NCBI RefSeq assembly: GCF_000626675.1
Contig: NZ_CP006842.1
Span: 2,294,001 to 2,358,000, forward strand
Length of the DNA: 64,000 nucleotides
Reading direction: 5' to 3'
Source of the DNA: Corynebacterium glyciniphilum AJ 3170
GTDB taxonomy: Bacteria > Actinomycetota > Actinomycetes > Mycobacteriales > Mycobacteriaceae
This document shows, piece after piece, positions 44,633 through 54,013 of the stretch (positions are counted from its first letter, which is position 1; each line of letters begins with the position of its first letter). The position numbers and the translations under genes were made by a program. Under the pieces are notes generated by a model, which did not search any database, had not been told where the DNA came from, and was given only the letters and a program-made list of their open reading frames with translations.

Positions 44633-46678
44633 TCAGGGGGCTGTGGTGAGGATGAGGTGGTCCCACTCGTCGACGCGGGCGGTGGTCTGTGGGGGGACGA
44701 CAGTGGTGGTGTCGAGTTGGTCGATGATGCAGGGGCCGTCGATCACGGCGCCGGCGGGCAGGTCCGTTCGGTTGTAGATCGGTGTCTCCACCCGGGCTGT
44801 CTCATCCGGGAAGAGGACCTGCCGGACCTCGACCGCCGTGGGCGTGAACGTCGACGGGTCGATGAGCTCGGCCGGTTGCTCGTCGGCGTGCGCGGTCAGT
44901 CCGATCGCCTTCACCTGCAGCCGGTAGATCTCGACACCGGTGTCGCGGTTGGAGAAGTTGTGCTCCTTGAGGTGCGTCTCGTGGAACTTGTCGATGACCT
45001 CGTCAAGGCTCGTGATCGGGACGCCGACGTCCACGGAGATCGACCGCCACTGTCCCTGATAGCGCATGTCGATCGAGTACTGGAACACCATGTCGTCATC
45101 CTCGACATGCTCTGCGGTCAGGCGGTCCCGCCCTTCCGCCGCCAGTTCGGCGAAGGAGGTGTTGAGTTCATCCAGGTCCGCGTCCTCGGCGTTGGTGAGG
45201 TACATCTTCGTCAGGTCATGCTGGATATCGACCAGCAGACACCCTGTCGCCGAGGTGACGCCGGGGTGAGGCGGCACTATCACCGTGGGGATACCCAGGT
45301 CTTTGGCCAGGTAGGCGACGTGCAGTGGCCCTGCCCCGCCGAAACCCACGAGGGCGAAGTCGCGGGGGTCGTGGCCCTTACGCACCGAGATGAGTCGGAT
45401 GGCGTCCGCCATGTTCGCGTTGGCGACCTTGATGATCGACTGGGCGGCCTCCTCTATACCCAGGCCCAGCGGCTCGGCAATGCCCGAGATGGCCTCTCGT
45501 GCTTTCTCCACGTCAAGCTGTTTGACACCTCCGGCCAGAGAGACACCGACGGTGCCGAGGACCAGGTTCGCGTCGGTGTTGGTCGCCAGCTCACCGCCGT
45601 CGCCGTAGCAGGCGGGTCCAGGGGTCGACCCAGCCGACTGCGGACCCGAGCGCAGGGACTTCGCATCATCGAGCCAGGCGATCGACCCACCGCCGGCACC
45701 GATGGTGAGAACCTCGATCGACGGGAAGCAGATCGGGAAGCCGAACTGCACCGACCAGGTGTCGGTGGTGCCCAGGACACCGTTCTCGGTGAGGCTGACG
45801 TCGGTGGACGTGCCGCCCATGTCGAAGCCGATGGAGTTCTCGAAGCCGCACTTACGTCCGATATGGCGGGAGGCAATCGCACCTGCGGCGATGCCGGACG
45901 CGGCGAGCCGGGCACCGTAGGTCTCCGCCATCTTCGGGGTCATCACTCCCCCACCGGAGTGGAGCAGCAGGACGTCATTGTCGTAGCCCGCGTCGGTCAG
46001 GCGCGACTCCAGCGTCTTGGCGTACGGGCCGATGATCGGCACCAGGGCCGCGTTGGCGACGGTGGTGTTGAAACGCTCGTACTCAAAGATTTCGGGAAGG
46101 ACGTCGGAGGACGTACACACCGGAACGCCGGGCAGTTCCTCGGCGAGGATCTCGGCCATGCGCTCCTCATTGACCGGGTTAGTGTAGGCGTTGACGAAGC
46201 AGACCGCCACGGTCTCGACCCCGCGGCGGCGCAGGACGCGGGCGACCTCGCGGGCACCATCCTCGTCCAAGGCGGTGAGGACCTCTCCGTCGTAACCGAC
46301 GCGCTCACTGACGGTCAGCCGGTGACGGCGCGGAACGAACGGCGCTGCAACCTCGTTGTAGGGGTCCCAGTCCTCCCGGTCACCGCGGCGAATCTCGATG
46401 ACATCGCGAAAGCCCTCGGTGGTCACCATCGCGACCTTCGGGAAGTTCCGGGTGATCAGGGCATTGGTGGCGATGGTGGTGCCGTGGGAGAACAGGTCGA
46501 CGTCCTTCCACTCCACGCCGGTAAGGGCCATCCCCTTGAGCACGCCGTCGATCGGGTCAGCCTGGGTAGGGTACTTGGCCGTGATGATCGTGCCGTCCGC
46601 CTGCTGGACGTAGACATCGGTGAACGTTCCACCGATATCGACGGCGGTACGGACACCGGGTTCGATGGTTGATGTCAT
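44633..46678 (-). CDS. hyuA: hydantoinase/oxoprolinase subunit A (ATP-dependent)
   Basis: A 681-residue HyuA-family protein of the actin-like ATPase fold. Phosphate-1 motif DIGGTFTDVYV at the N-terminus; FDMGGTSTDVSL in the middle; GAGGGSIAWLDD and the PGPACYGDGG loop; VGFGGAGPLH towards the end. It activates the amide ring with ATP for cleavage with HyuB. Substrates in the family include N-methylhydantoin, 5-oxoproline and aromatic ketones; the NCS1 permease neighbour favours a hydantoin or ureide. The ATG at 46678 has a strong AAGGAGG site; the frame is open to 46726. Confidence 0.92.
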   Translation of the reverse strand: MTSTIEPGVRTAVDIGGTFTDVYVQQADGTIITAKYPTQADPIDGVLKGMALTGVEWKDVDLFSHGTTIATNALITRNFPKVAMVTTEGFRDVIEIRRGDREDWDPYNEVAAPFVPRRHRLTVSERVGYDGEVLTALDEDGAREVARVLRRRGVETVAVCFVNAYTNPVNEERMAEILAEELPGVPVCTSSDVLPEIFEYERFNTTVANAALVPIIGPYAKTLESRLTDAGYDNDVLLLHSGGGVMTPKMAETYGARLAASGIAAGAIASRHIGRKCGFENSIGFDMGGTSTDVSLTENGVLGTTDTWSVQFGFPICFPSIEVLTIGAGGGSIAWLDDAKSLRSGPQSAGSTPGPACYGDGGELATNTDANLVLGTVGVSLAGGVKQLDVEKAREAISGIAEPLGLGIEEAAQSIIKVANANMADAIRLISVRKGHDPRDFALVGFGGAGPLHVAYLAKDLGIPTVIVPPHPGVTSATGCLLVDIQHDLTKMYLTNAEDADLDELNTSFAELAAEGRDRLTAEHVEDDDMVFQYSIDMRYQGQWRSISVDVGVPITSLDEVIDKFHETHLKEHNFSNRDTGVEIYRLQVKAIGLTAHADEQPAELIDPSTFTPTAVEVRQVLFPDETARVETPIYNRTDLPAGAVIDGPCIIDQLDTTTVVPPQTTARVDEWDHLILTTAP

Positions 46679-46795
46679 GGGGGCCTCCTTGTGATGGTTC
46701 TCTTGTTTTCTGTCGTTCTGGGACAAGAACCAAACCTAGAAAGCCCCCGGGATCAGCAACAATGGTGCACCTGTACGGAACCGACGGCACCGTCG

Positions 46796-46811
46796 TTGTG
46801 GATGTCCACAA
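46796..46811. promoter_or_regulatory. perfect inverted repeat between hyuA and the AmiC-like gene
   Basis: TTGTGGA-TG-TCCACAA has two 7-base arms around a 2-base centre. It lies in the 288-base divergent region, 118 bases from hyuA and 156 from the AmiC-like gene. It is a candidate operator for the PucR regulator or another local factor; inferred from symmetry and position. Confidence 0.5.
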
Positions 46812-46966
46812 TGCGCTGCGCAAGGCTACCGGCACACACCTGCGACAATCGAAGCCACCACAGAACAGTGCGGGAAGCTTCGCGAAACACAATCGTCACC
46901 GTTGCTCATCAAGTCGTAACAGCAGGACACACAGCCGTCACTACTGCGAGGCATAGGCTGAGGCAT

Positions 46967-48070
46967 ATGCGCATCGGTCTTGTCTTCTCCCTCACCGGCC
47001 CCCGCTCCGATGTCGGGTCCACCATCGCCGATGGGGCACTGCTGGCCGTCAGGGAGATCAACACCGCCGGAGGCGTACTCGGCGAACCCCTGGAAGTCGA
47101 GGTTTTCGATACCTGTTCCGAAGTGTCCCGGGCGCCCCTCGGAGTACGGACCCTCGTCCAGGACAGACAAGTTGACGCCCTGGTCGGCGGCTACATGTCC
47201 GCCTGCCGGGTCGCCATGCTGCCGGTGCTACGGGAACTCGACACCGTACTGATGTACCCGACGTACTTCGAGGGCGGGGAGAACGACCCCCACGTCTTCT
47301 ACTGTGGTGCCGCACCGAATCAATTCCTGCCCGACTACCTCTCGTGGATCGCCACGCACCTCGGCCACCGGATATACATCATCGGCTCGGACTACATCTA
47401 CCCACGTGTCCTGTCGGAGGAAATCCGTCGCACTGCCGCCACCTGGAATATCAAGGTTGTCGGCGACTCCTTCGCACCCCTTGGAGAAACCGACTTCCGG
47501 GACGCCGTCGCCGAGATCACGGAACGAACAGACTCCTCGCGACCGGACGTCGTGGTCTGCAACCTGGTGGGTTCTGAGTCCACGTCCGCGTTCTACCAGC
47601 AACTCCATGACTCCGGCTGCGGTCTTCCTGTCGCCGCGACAGTCACCACCGGAGTCGATCTCCGCGCCATGAAACGAACGAGCGGTGACGGCCACTACAT
47701 GGTCGCGTCCTACCTGGCAGGAGTGGTCTCCCCCAACAACATCACATACCGGTCCGCCCTCCACCAGTTCCGCGGACCGGTTCCTGCTCACGCTGCCCAG
47801 GTCAGTGCCTACAATGCGGTCCACATGCTCTCGCTCGCAGCGGACCGTGCCGGAGATACGTCAACCGAAGCGTTGGCTTCGGCGCTAACGCATGTGACGT
47901 TCAACGGAAACCCGACCGGTACGCCCTTTCGATTCCAAGCTGACCACTACAGCATCCACCCGGCGATCATCGGCGAGTCCGACGGTCACGACTACCGCAT
48001 CATTGCCGAATTCCCACCTACTCCGGCCGAGCCCTGGTGGGGGATGTCTCGCAGCGTCAACGCAAGGTAG
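46967..48070 (+). CDS. AmiC/UrtA-like amide- or urea-binding protein without signal peptide
   Basis: A 367-residue type I periplasmic-binding fold protein of the AmiC/FmdD/UrtA group. Seen: IGLVFSLTGPRSDVGSTIADGALLAVREINTAGGV, the LVGGYMSACRVAMLPVL ligand loop, YPTYFEGGENDPHVFYCG and the IGSDYIYPR strand. It starts directly with the first beta strand and has no export signal or lipobox, so it is a cytosolic sensor like AmiC, not a transport binding protein. No AmiR-type antiterminator follows; instead a PucR regulator lies convergently and overlaps it by 79 bases. ATG at 46967; upstream sequence is not coding-like. Confidence 0.83.
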   Translation: MRIGLVFSLTGPRSDVGSTIADGALLAVREINTAGGVLGEPLEVEVFDTCSEVSRAPLGVRTLVQDRQVDALVGGYMSACRVAMLPVLRELDTVLMYPTYFEGGENDPHVFYCGAAPNQFLPDYLSWIATHLGHRIYIIGSDYIYPRVLSEEIRRTAATWNIKVVGDSFAPLGETDFRDAVAEITERTDSSRPDVVVCNLVGSESTSAFYQQLHDSGCGLPVAATVTTGVDLRAMKRTSGDGHYMVASYLAGVVSPNNITYRSALHQFRGPVPAHAAQVSAYNAVHMLSLAADRAGDTSTEALASALTHVTFNGNPTGTPFRFQADHYSIHPAIIGESDGHDYRIIAEFPPTPAEPWWGMSRSVNAR

Positions 48071-49614
48071 AAGTCGACCCGATCTGCTGTCACATGCAGG
48101 TCCCGCCCCGTCAACGCCTCGATCCGCTGCAGGCGGTAGCGCAGCGTGTTGGTGTGCACTCCCAGCACTTCCGCGGTCTCCGCCATCCTGCAGTCAAGGA
48201 GAAGGTAAGTACGCAGGGTTTCGACATAACTCGAACCGCTTCGTCCGTCGTTGCGTAACAACGGTGCGAGTACCACGTCTGACAAGGTCGAGGACGCCTC
48301 CTCCGAGAGGAGACCTGCGACAAGAGGGACCTTCATTCTGGCTGGGAGGCCCCGCGTATCCGATGTCCGGGCGGTTTCCGTCTCCGCGCGGTAGAGTTCC
48401 CGGTCCAACATCTGGCCGGCACTGACCAGTGCGTGGACAAGATCGTCCGGCGCGGTGAGGACACAGGAACTGGTACCAATAGCTACCGGGCGTGCCAGGA
48501 TCGGGGCGAGGCGAACGCCGAGGCTGTCGAGCGCGGAATCGAGCACGGCATCGCGGACAGATCCCGTCCTCGGGATCAGGGCGAGTACACGTCCCTCCCG
48601 AGTCGCAGCGACCGCAGGTTTCAGTGACGCGAGAGCAGCGTCATGGACAGCACTTTCAACGGCAGTGCACCCGGCCGAGTCGACGTCCTCCACATTGATG
48701 ACCAGGGCAGTGACGCGACAGCCGGGCGGCAGGCCCAGTGTTTCCGCCCATGGCCCGACGGCTGAGGAGTCTCCGGTGATGAGTTCACGCATGAACGTGT
48801 GCTCCATCATGCTACGGGTGCCACGGGAAACCGCTGCCTCCGCAACCAGCTCCCGACAAGCAGCCACGACAGCGGCCACCGGACGGTGTGGCCATGCTGT
48901 CGGAACACTCCTGGTGAACAGCAACGAACACCCTGGCCTCCCCACATCCACGCGGGCCACCCTGCCTTCATACGGCAGATCTTTCACCGCCATCACCGGA
49001 CAGTCCAGGGCCGCCGACCGGAACGCGGGAGACAGGGTGACGAAAGGATTGACCAGAGCACCGGGAATGTCGAGATGAAGTTCTGCGCCAACGGACCTCG
49101 CTCCCTCATCCAGTAAGCGGAGGAGTCGGGCGAGATGGTCAACGCCGTCTGCCGCAGGCGCGAGGGACGATGTCGTGAACTGCCTCCTCAGCTCGGTAGC
49201 AACGAGGGCCCGGAGACTGTCAAGTGTCGGTCCTCTTCCCTTCGCCCCGGCAGACGGGTCCAGCTGCTGGGTGAGCAGCGGCAGACCGTGCCGGGAGCAC
49301 AATTCGATGAACCATGACTCTGCTTCGCCACCGAGCACGATCCCCGCGGCACGCTGTCTCGTGGCAGACGCGACGAGGGATGCGATGAACTCCTGCGATG
49401 TCGCTGCTATCGGTGCTGTCAGTGCTGGCGGTAGCACCAGAAGCCGATCGCGCAACGGACCAGGGGCTGAGGTGATAGGAGCCTCGATATCCGCTCTGTC
49501 TACCAGGTAAATTCCTGTGACGTCCCGACCGGGACGAGCAGTCTCGCCCACGATCGACAACCCGGCGGCTGTCACCACGGTATTCAACGACACCACAGTG
49601 GACCACACCTCCAT
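47992..49614 (-). CDS. PucR/CdaR-family transcriptional regulator
   Basis: A 540-residue protein. An N-terminal PucR-type sensor region (about 1-150) is followed by a long GGDEF-like middle domain and the C-terminal helix-turn-helix of the PucR family: YVETLRTYLLLDCRMAETAEVLGVHTNTLRYRLQRIEALTG. Family members control purine, ureide, amine and amino-acid catabolism. Its 3' end overlaps the convergent AmiC-like gene by 79 bases. It may control the hyuAB-NCS1 operon, the downstream binding protein and deaminase genes, or both. Confidence 0.88.
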   Translation of the reverse strand: MEVWSTVVSLNTVVTAAGLSIVGETARPGRDVTGIYLVDRADIEAPITSAPGPLRDRLLVLPPALTAPIAATSQEFIASLVASATRQRAAGIVLGGEAESWFIELCSRHGLPLLTQQLDPSAGAKGRGPTLDSLRALVATELRRQFTTSSLAPAADGVDHLARLLRLLDEGARSVGAELHLDIPGALVNPFVTLSPAFRSAALDCPVMAVKDLPYEGRVARVDVGRPGCSLLFTRSVPTAWPHRPVAAVVAACRELVAEAAVSRGTRSMMEHTFMRELITGDSSAVGPWAETLGLPPGCRVTALVINVEDVDSAGCTAVESAVHDAALASLKPAVAATREGRVLALIPRTGSVRDAVLDSALDSLGVRLAPILARPVAIGTSSCVLTAPDDLVHALVSAGQMLDRELYRAETETARTSDTRGLPARMKVPLVAGLLSEEASSTLSDVVLAPLLRNDGRSGSSYVETLRTYLLLDCRMAETAEVLGVHTNTLRYRLQRIEALTGRDLHVTADRVDFYLALTLRDIPHQGSAGVGGNSAMMR

Positions 49615-49760
49615 GTCGCCATCCGTGTCCGGTTTACCGTCATACGGGTTTACCGTGCTGTACCTTTCCGGTCAGTACTGGATGACTCTACGTCCGCCAG
49701 ATTTCCTGCCAGTTGCACCGGGGAAAGCGCCGCATTACAGCGGTCAGGGGCATCGGCGGT

Positions 49761-50972
49761 TCATCTCTTCCGCAACGTGACCGCCGTGTCGAGGAACTCA
49801 TTGGTGTAGAGATCCTCGGAGATCAGCCCGTGTGCGACCGGTGTTCCCTGAACGGCGAAAATCGGCCCAAGCTGGTCGACTAACGTCGACACCCGGCTTC
49901 CGTCGAAGGAGCCGAGGGTCCCGTCCGTACCATTGGCGACCAACCCCTCATCCCGCATCGTCGTCGCACCGTAGTCGGCGATGTCCACACCGTAAATCCA
50001 GCCCGCATTGAACTGGTCGACCACGTCAACGATGAAGCTGTTCGTGTCCTCCGGCGTGTCCATGTAGTCCGCCAGTCCACGCTGGAACACCGGGACTAGG
50101 CCCCTGAGACAGTCAGACTGTGTCTCGAGTTGATCGGCCTTCACCGCGAGGGTGGACTTGTAGGTCTGGAATCCGGTGTCGTGCACGAGCTGGTAGTCCA
50201 CCGGTCGCATCCAACCCTCGACCTCGTGCTCGTACTGGTAGGGCTCGGTGGACGAGAACCCCTGCTGTGCCTTCTCGCCGTCTGACGCGACGAAGTTCGA
50301 CGGCGACCCGTCGTAACTCGAGTCGGTCTGCGACTCGTCGAGGATGCCTTCACCGATGAGGTACTTCATGTACGTCTCGTCCGAGAAGTACAGGACGTCC
50401 ACTCCCTCATCGCCGAGGTCCTCGATCGCATGCACGTCAGGGTGGGTTTCAGGATCCCACATGATCATGTGCGGGCTCTTGTCCAGCGTGGACATCACTG
50501 ACACGGTGGGCATGTCAGTCGAATGCTGAACCGCGGAATCCATGTTGACGTAGCCAAGCATGATGTCCGGATCCTGGTACATCAGTGACGTCACCGATTG
50601 ATTCCCGATCGCCGGACCACCGGAGCGGATCTCAAGGTCGACACCCGTGTAGCCGTTGTCGCCGTCGAACAAAGGCCCCGTAACACGCTTGGCGTCGGCA
50701 TCGACGGTGACAGCGTCCGCCCCCTCACCTGAAGCGTCGAACAGTTCGTAGAGATGGGCCTCCTCTGCTCCGGGGAACCAGTCGACCTGCACGGTGACAG
50801 TGTCTGGACAGGATGCTGAAAGATCTGTGGAGCCGATCTCACCGTCGTAGGGCGACGGCGCGTCACCACCGGTACACGCGGTGAGGGCGACGAAGGCACC
50901 TACGGCGAGGACGGACGCGGAAGGAACTCGACGGCTCCGGCGACGTAAGGGTTCATTCATGTGCTCAGTCAC
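49761..50972 (-). CDS. solute-binding lipoprotein, OpuAC/NMT1-like, without adjacent transporter
   Basis: A 403-residue exported lipoprotein with lipobox LTAC (C33). The mature part begins VTVQVDWFPGAEEAHLYELFD, a pattern of the NMT1/ThiY-like and nitrate/pyrimidine binding proteins, with a long insertion. The GTG at 50972 is preferred because GGGAGGGG lies at the right distance, and it overlaps the deaminase stop; ATG at 50960 is an alternative. No permease or ATPase gene lies within several kilobases, so it may serve a remote transporter. Partnership with the deaminase suggests a pyrimidine or purine-like ligand. Confidence 0.75.
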   Translation of the reverse strand: MTEHMNEPLRRRSRRVPSASVLAVGAFVALTACTGGDAPSPYDGEIGSTDLSASCPDTVTVQVDWFPGAEEAHLYELFDASGEGADAVTVDADAKRVTGPLFDGDNGYTGVDLEIRSGGPAIGNQSVTSLMYQDPDIMLGYVNMDSAVQHSTDMPTVSVMSTLDKSPHMIMWDPETHPDVHAIEDLGDEGVDVLYFSDETYMKYLIGEGILDESQTDSSYDGSPSNFVASDGEKAQQGFSSTEPYQYEHEVEGWMRPVDYQLVHDTGFQTYKSTLAVKADQLETQSDCLRGLVPVFQRGLADYMDTPEDTNSFIVDVVDQFNAGWIYGVDIADYGATTMRDEGLVANGTDGTLGSFDGSRVSTLVDQLGPIFAVQGTPVAHGLISEDLYTNEFLDTAVTLRKR

Positions 50973-51483
50973 AGAACTGCCCCTCCCGGTGGTTCCAGAA
51001 TCCGAGGTGGGGCTCGGCGGCCTCGTCCTCGAGCAGCGGCCCGACGATGTCGACGGGACGTAGACCCCTCGACGCAACCTCGCGGCACGGCAGATCCATC
51101 GTCGGGTTCTCCGGGTCATCACCGGTCAACGTGGACAACCGCTTCTCGGAGAGTGCATAGACGATGCGTCCAATGCCGGTCCAGTAGACCGCTCCGGTGC
51201 ACATCGCGCAGGGTTCGGCACTGGTGTAGAGGGTGGCGTCCGTCAGCTCCTCCAACGGGCGAAGCCGCGCGGCCTCGGCGGCGGCGCTCAGTTCCGCATG
51301 CTGTGTGGGGTCCCCCTCCGGCGGCATGGAGTTGTTTCCACGGCTGACGATAACGTCGCCGTGCCTGTCCACCACGATCGCGGCGAATGGGTGTCGTCCC
51401 CGATCCCGGGACACCACGGACAGGGCGATGGCACGACGAAGGAATGCCAGATCGGTCTCGGATTGGTCAGTTGCTGTTGTCAT
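50965..51483 (-). CDS. cytidine/guanine-type nucleobase deaminase
   Basis: A 172-residue CDA-fold zinc deaminase: HAELSAAAEA supplies the zinc histidine and catalytic glutamate, and EPCAMCTGAVYWTG the two zinc cysteines. Size and the C-terminal extension fit the guanine-deaminase/tRNA-adenosine-deaminase branch; a catabolic base deaminase is more likely than TadA in this setting. The ATG at 51483 (MTTATDQ) is where conservation starts; the frame is open to 51588. It overlaps the binding-protein gene and is divergent from the LysR gene. Confidence 0.85.
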   Translation of the reverse strand: MTTATDQSETDLAFLRRAIALSVVSRDRGRHPFAAIVVDRHGDVIVSRGNNSMPPEGDPTQHAELSAAAEAARLRPLEELTDATLYTSAEPCAMCTGAVYWTGIGRIVYALSEKRLSTLTGDDPENPTMDLPCREVASRGLRPVDIVGPLLEDEAAEPHLGFWNHREGQFCD

Positions 51484-51577
51484 GGAGTCGGACACTATGG
51501 AGTCCACGATAATGTCGGAAGTGAGGAACCATCGACATAACCGATGGATCCCCCCTACCGGTAGTAAACTTCCCGGC

Positions 51578-52483
51578 ATGCGACTCACCCTCGAACAGGT
51601 CGAGGCCTTCGTCCTCGCCGCACGCCACGGCTCCTTCTCTGCGGCGGCCCGCCAGATGGGGCGGAGTCAGTCCACCGTGAGCACCTCAATCGCCAACCTC
51701 GAGATCGCCCTAGACACTGAACTCTTCGACCGGTCTTCGAGGTTCCCGGCGTTGACCTCGGCCGGAACTGCTCTACTACAGGAGGCCAAGGCGCTGTACA
51801 ACCGCGGTATCGAGTTCGAACGGCACGGCGACGCCCTCGCCGCCGGTGAACCCCCGAGCATCACCGTCGCCGTCGGCGTCCCACACCGACAGGTCACGGC
51901 CGTGTTCGCCCAGTTCGCCCGGGCCTACCCGTACGTGGATCTGACGATCAAGAACCCGGCGAACGGCGACGTCACCTCCCTGGTGATGCAGGACGAGGCA
52001 CTCCTCGGCATTGCCTTCGCCGTCCCGGAGTACCCGGAGGAGATCGCCTTCCGCCAGCTGGGTCGACTGATCATTTCCCACGTGGTCCACCGGAGCCACC
52101 CGCTGGCCACGGTGGACCACCCGTCCCTCGAGGACATGAGAGACCACCGGCATCTGGCGTACACCGCACACGCGGAGTCGCTGCCGACAAGTGAGTACCT
52201 CCAGTCCACTCAGACCTGGCACTCGGACAGCTACCAGTCGTTGATCCACCTCGCGCTCGCCGGCGTGGGCTGGGCGACAGTGCCCCGCCAGCTGATCCTC
52301 GACGAGATCGCCGCCGGGGAACTCGTCGAACTGGACCTGGGTGCCTACCCGTTCACCGACTGGAACGTGAACGTCGACGTCATCTGGCGTCGTGCGCGAC
52401 GGTTCCCGCCGGTCGAAGAATGGCTGCGGCAGCAGTTGTGCCGGCACAGGGTGCAAGAAGTCGGCAGGCGACATCTGGAGTGA
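51578..52483 (+). CDS. LysR-family transcriptional regulator
   Basis: A 301-residue LysR protein. Helix-turn-helix: LEQVEAFVLAARHGSFSAAARQMGRSQSTVSTSIANLE; the effector domain begins near residue 90 (ITVAVGV). It is divergent from the deaminase gene, the normal layout for a LysR target, and precedes the surface amidase by about 100 bases. The ligand is unknown. ATG at 51578. Confidence 0.92.
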   Translation: MRLTLEQVEAFVLAARHGSFSAAARQMGRSQSTVSTSIANLEIALDTELFDRSSRFPALTSAGTALLQEAKALYNRGIEFERHGDALAAGEPPSITVAVGVPHRQVTAVFAQFARAYPYVDLTIKNPANGDVTSLVMQDEALLGIAFAVPEYPEEIAFRQLGRLIISHVVHRSHPLATVDHPSLEDMRDHRHLAYTAHAESLPTSEYLQSTQTWHSDSYQSLIHLALAGVGWATVPRQLILDEIAAGELVELDLGAYPFTDWNVNVDVIWRRARRFPPVEEWLRQQLCRHRVQEVGRRHLE

Positions 52484-52582
52484 ACGCGGCGCTTACCTCG
52501 CCGTCACTGAGGTGAAACATCTCCGGGCCACACTGGGTGCCACCAACCACGCATTCCCCGACCCGGCCCTCCGGAGGACACC

Positions 52583-53899
52583 ATGCCCGCCAAACCCACC
52601 ATGTCCCGACGAACATTCTTCCTCTTCACGGGAATGTCCGCGGCTGGGGCTATGGGCCTGGCCGCCTGCGGTTCCGACGACCCAGGCAACGCCGCATCGA
52701 CGACGTCCTCGGATGCCACACCCTCCGGTACCGCCGGCGCCGATGTTGACACCACCGTCTGGCGTGAGTACGGCACCCCACTGGCGGAACCGACAGGCTC
52801 CGGCATCCTCGACGGAGGGACGGTCGCCGTCAAGGACCTGTACGCCGTCGAGGGACACGTCATCGGCGCCGGTAACGAAGAGTGGCTGGCACAGGCACGA
52901 CCAGAATTGTCGTCCGCTCCCGCGGTGACCGGCCTGCTGTCCGCCGGTGCGGCGATCGCCGGCATCGCTAGGACTGATGAATTCGCCTACAGCCTCGCCG
53001 GGACGAACGGCCACTACGGCATCCCGCCGAATCCCACGGCACCCGACCGCATTCCCGGTGGGTCGACGTCCGGATCCGGGGCCGCCGTCGCCCTCGGGGA
53101 AGCCACCATCGGCCTGGGCACGGACACCGGCGGTTCCATCCGCATCCCAGCGTCCTACCAGGGACTCTTCGGGATAAGGACGACTCACGGCGCGATCTCG
53201 CGGGAGGGGTTGATCCCCCTCGCCCCGTCCTTCGACACCGTCGGCTGGCTGACGTCGACCCGGGAAGCGCTGTACGAGGTGGCGGATGTCCTGGAACCCG
53301 TTCTTCCCGAGACCGTCGACGTCGACCGCGTGGTCTACGCGCGATCCCTCCTGGACATCGCTGATCCCGAGGTGGCAGGAGCGGTGGAGGACGCACTGCG
53401 GAACTGGTCCGGTGACCTTCCGGTGGAGGAGATCCAGTTTGACGCGGCGGTGCTCCCCGACTGGGTGGGGGCTTTCCAGACCCGGCAGGGCTACGAAGCC
53501 TGGCAGGCCCACGGCGCCTGGATCGAGGAACACTGGGACTCGCTGAACCCCGACGTCCGGTCCCGGTTCGAGACGGCGGCCGGGTACACCGACGCGGACC
53601 TGACCTCCGCTGACCGGACGCTCGACGAGGCCCGCGGCATCATCAACGACGCCCTAGGAAACTCCGTGCTGATCCTGCCTTCCGCGTCCTCCGTCGCACC
53701 GGACCGGGAAAGCGCTGAGCTGGGCGGCGAGACGATCGAGACCGCACGGGCTGACACGTTCCAGCTGACGTGCCTGGCCGGGATCACCGGCCGTCCGGCG
53801 GTCAGCAGTCCTCTGCCGGTGGACGGGCCACCCATGGGGATCTGCGCGGTGGGGCCGCGGAACTCCGACCGTGCGCTGGCGCGGCTGGTCACCGTGTAG
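52583..53899 (+). CDS. surface-anchored amidase (Tat-type lipoprotein)
   Basis: A 438-residue amidase-signature protein with an export signal. The N-terminus has twin arginines (SRRTFFLF) and a lipobox GLAAC with C29, then a serine/threonine-rich spacer. The catalytic set is present: lysine in VAVKDLYAV, cis-serine in GGSTSGSGAAV and nucleophile in TDTGGSIRIPAS. Amidases of this family are usually cytosolic; anchoring outside would allow hydrolysis of an amide before uptake. It may feed the orphan binding protein nearby. Ribosome site GGAGGACACC before 52583. Confidence 0.85.
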   Translation: MPAKPTMSRRTFFLFTGMSAAGAMGLAACGSDDPGNAASTTSSDATPSGTAGADVDTTVWREYGTPLAEPTGSGILDGGTVAVKDLYAVEGHVIGAGNEEWLAQARPELSSAPAVTGLLSAGAAIAGIARTDEFAYSLAGTNGHYGIPPNPTAPDRIPGGSTSGSGAAVALGEATIGLGTDTGGSIRIPASYQGLFGIRTTHGAISREGLIPLAPSFDTVGWLTSTREALYEVADVLEPVLPETVDVDRVVYARSLLDIADPEVAGAVEDALRNWSGDLPVEEIQFDAAVLPDWVGAFQTRQGYEAWQAHGAWIEEHWDSLNPDVRSRFETAAGYTDADLTSADRTLDEARGIINDALGNSVLILPSASSVAPDRESAELGGETIETARADTFQLTCLAGITGRPAVSSPLPVDGPPMGICAVGPRNSDRALARLVTV

Positions 53900-54013
53900 G
53901 CGCAACGCGGAGTTCGCTGGCACCGCAGATGTAATGCCGTCTGCACACCCACAACCACTCGGCAGGGCGGGCCCGCCGACGTACCCGGGCAGTGCCGTTC
54001 ACTATCGCGTGCA

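Noticed and set aside
44540..46672. 710-codon plus-strand open frame antisense to hyuA
   Set aside because: It mirrors the hyuA reading frame in GC-rich DNA, has no family motifs and no ribosome site, while hyuA has clear motifs.
46967..48070. Periplasmic binding protein of an amide/urea ABC transporter
   Set aside because: No signal peptide or lipobox and no permease or ATPase genes beside it.
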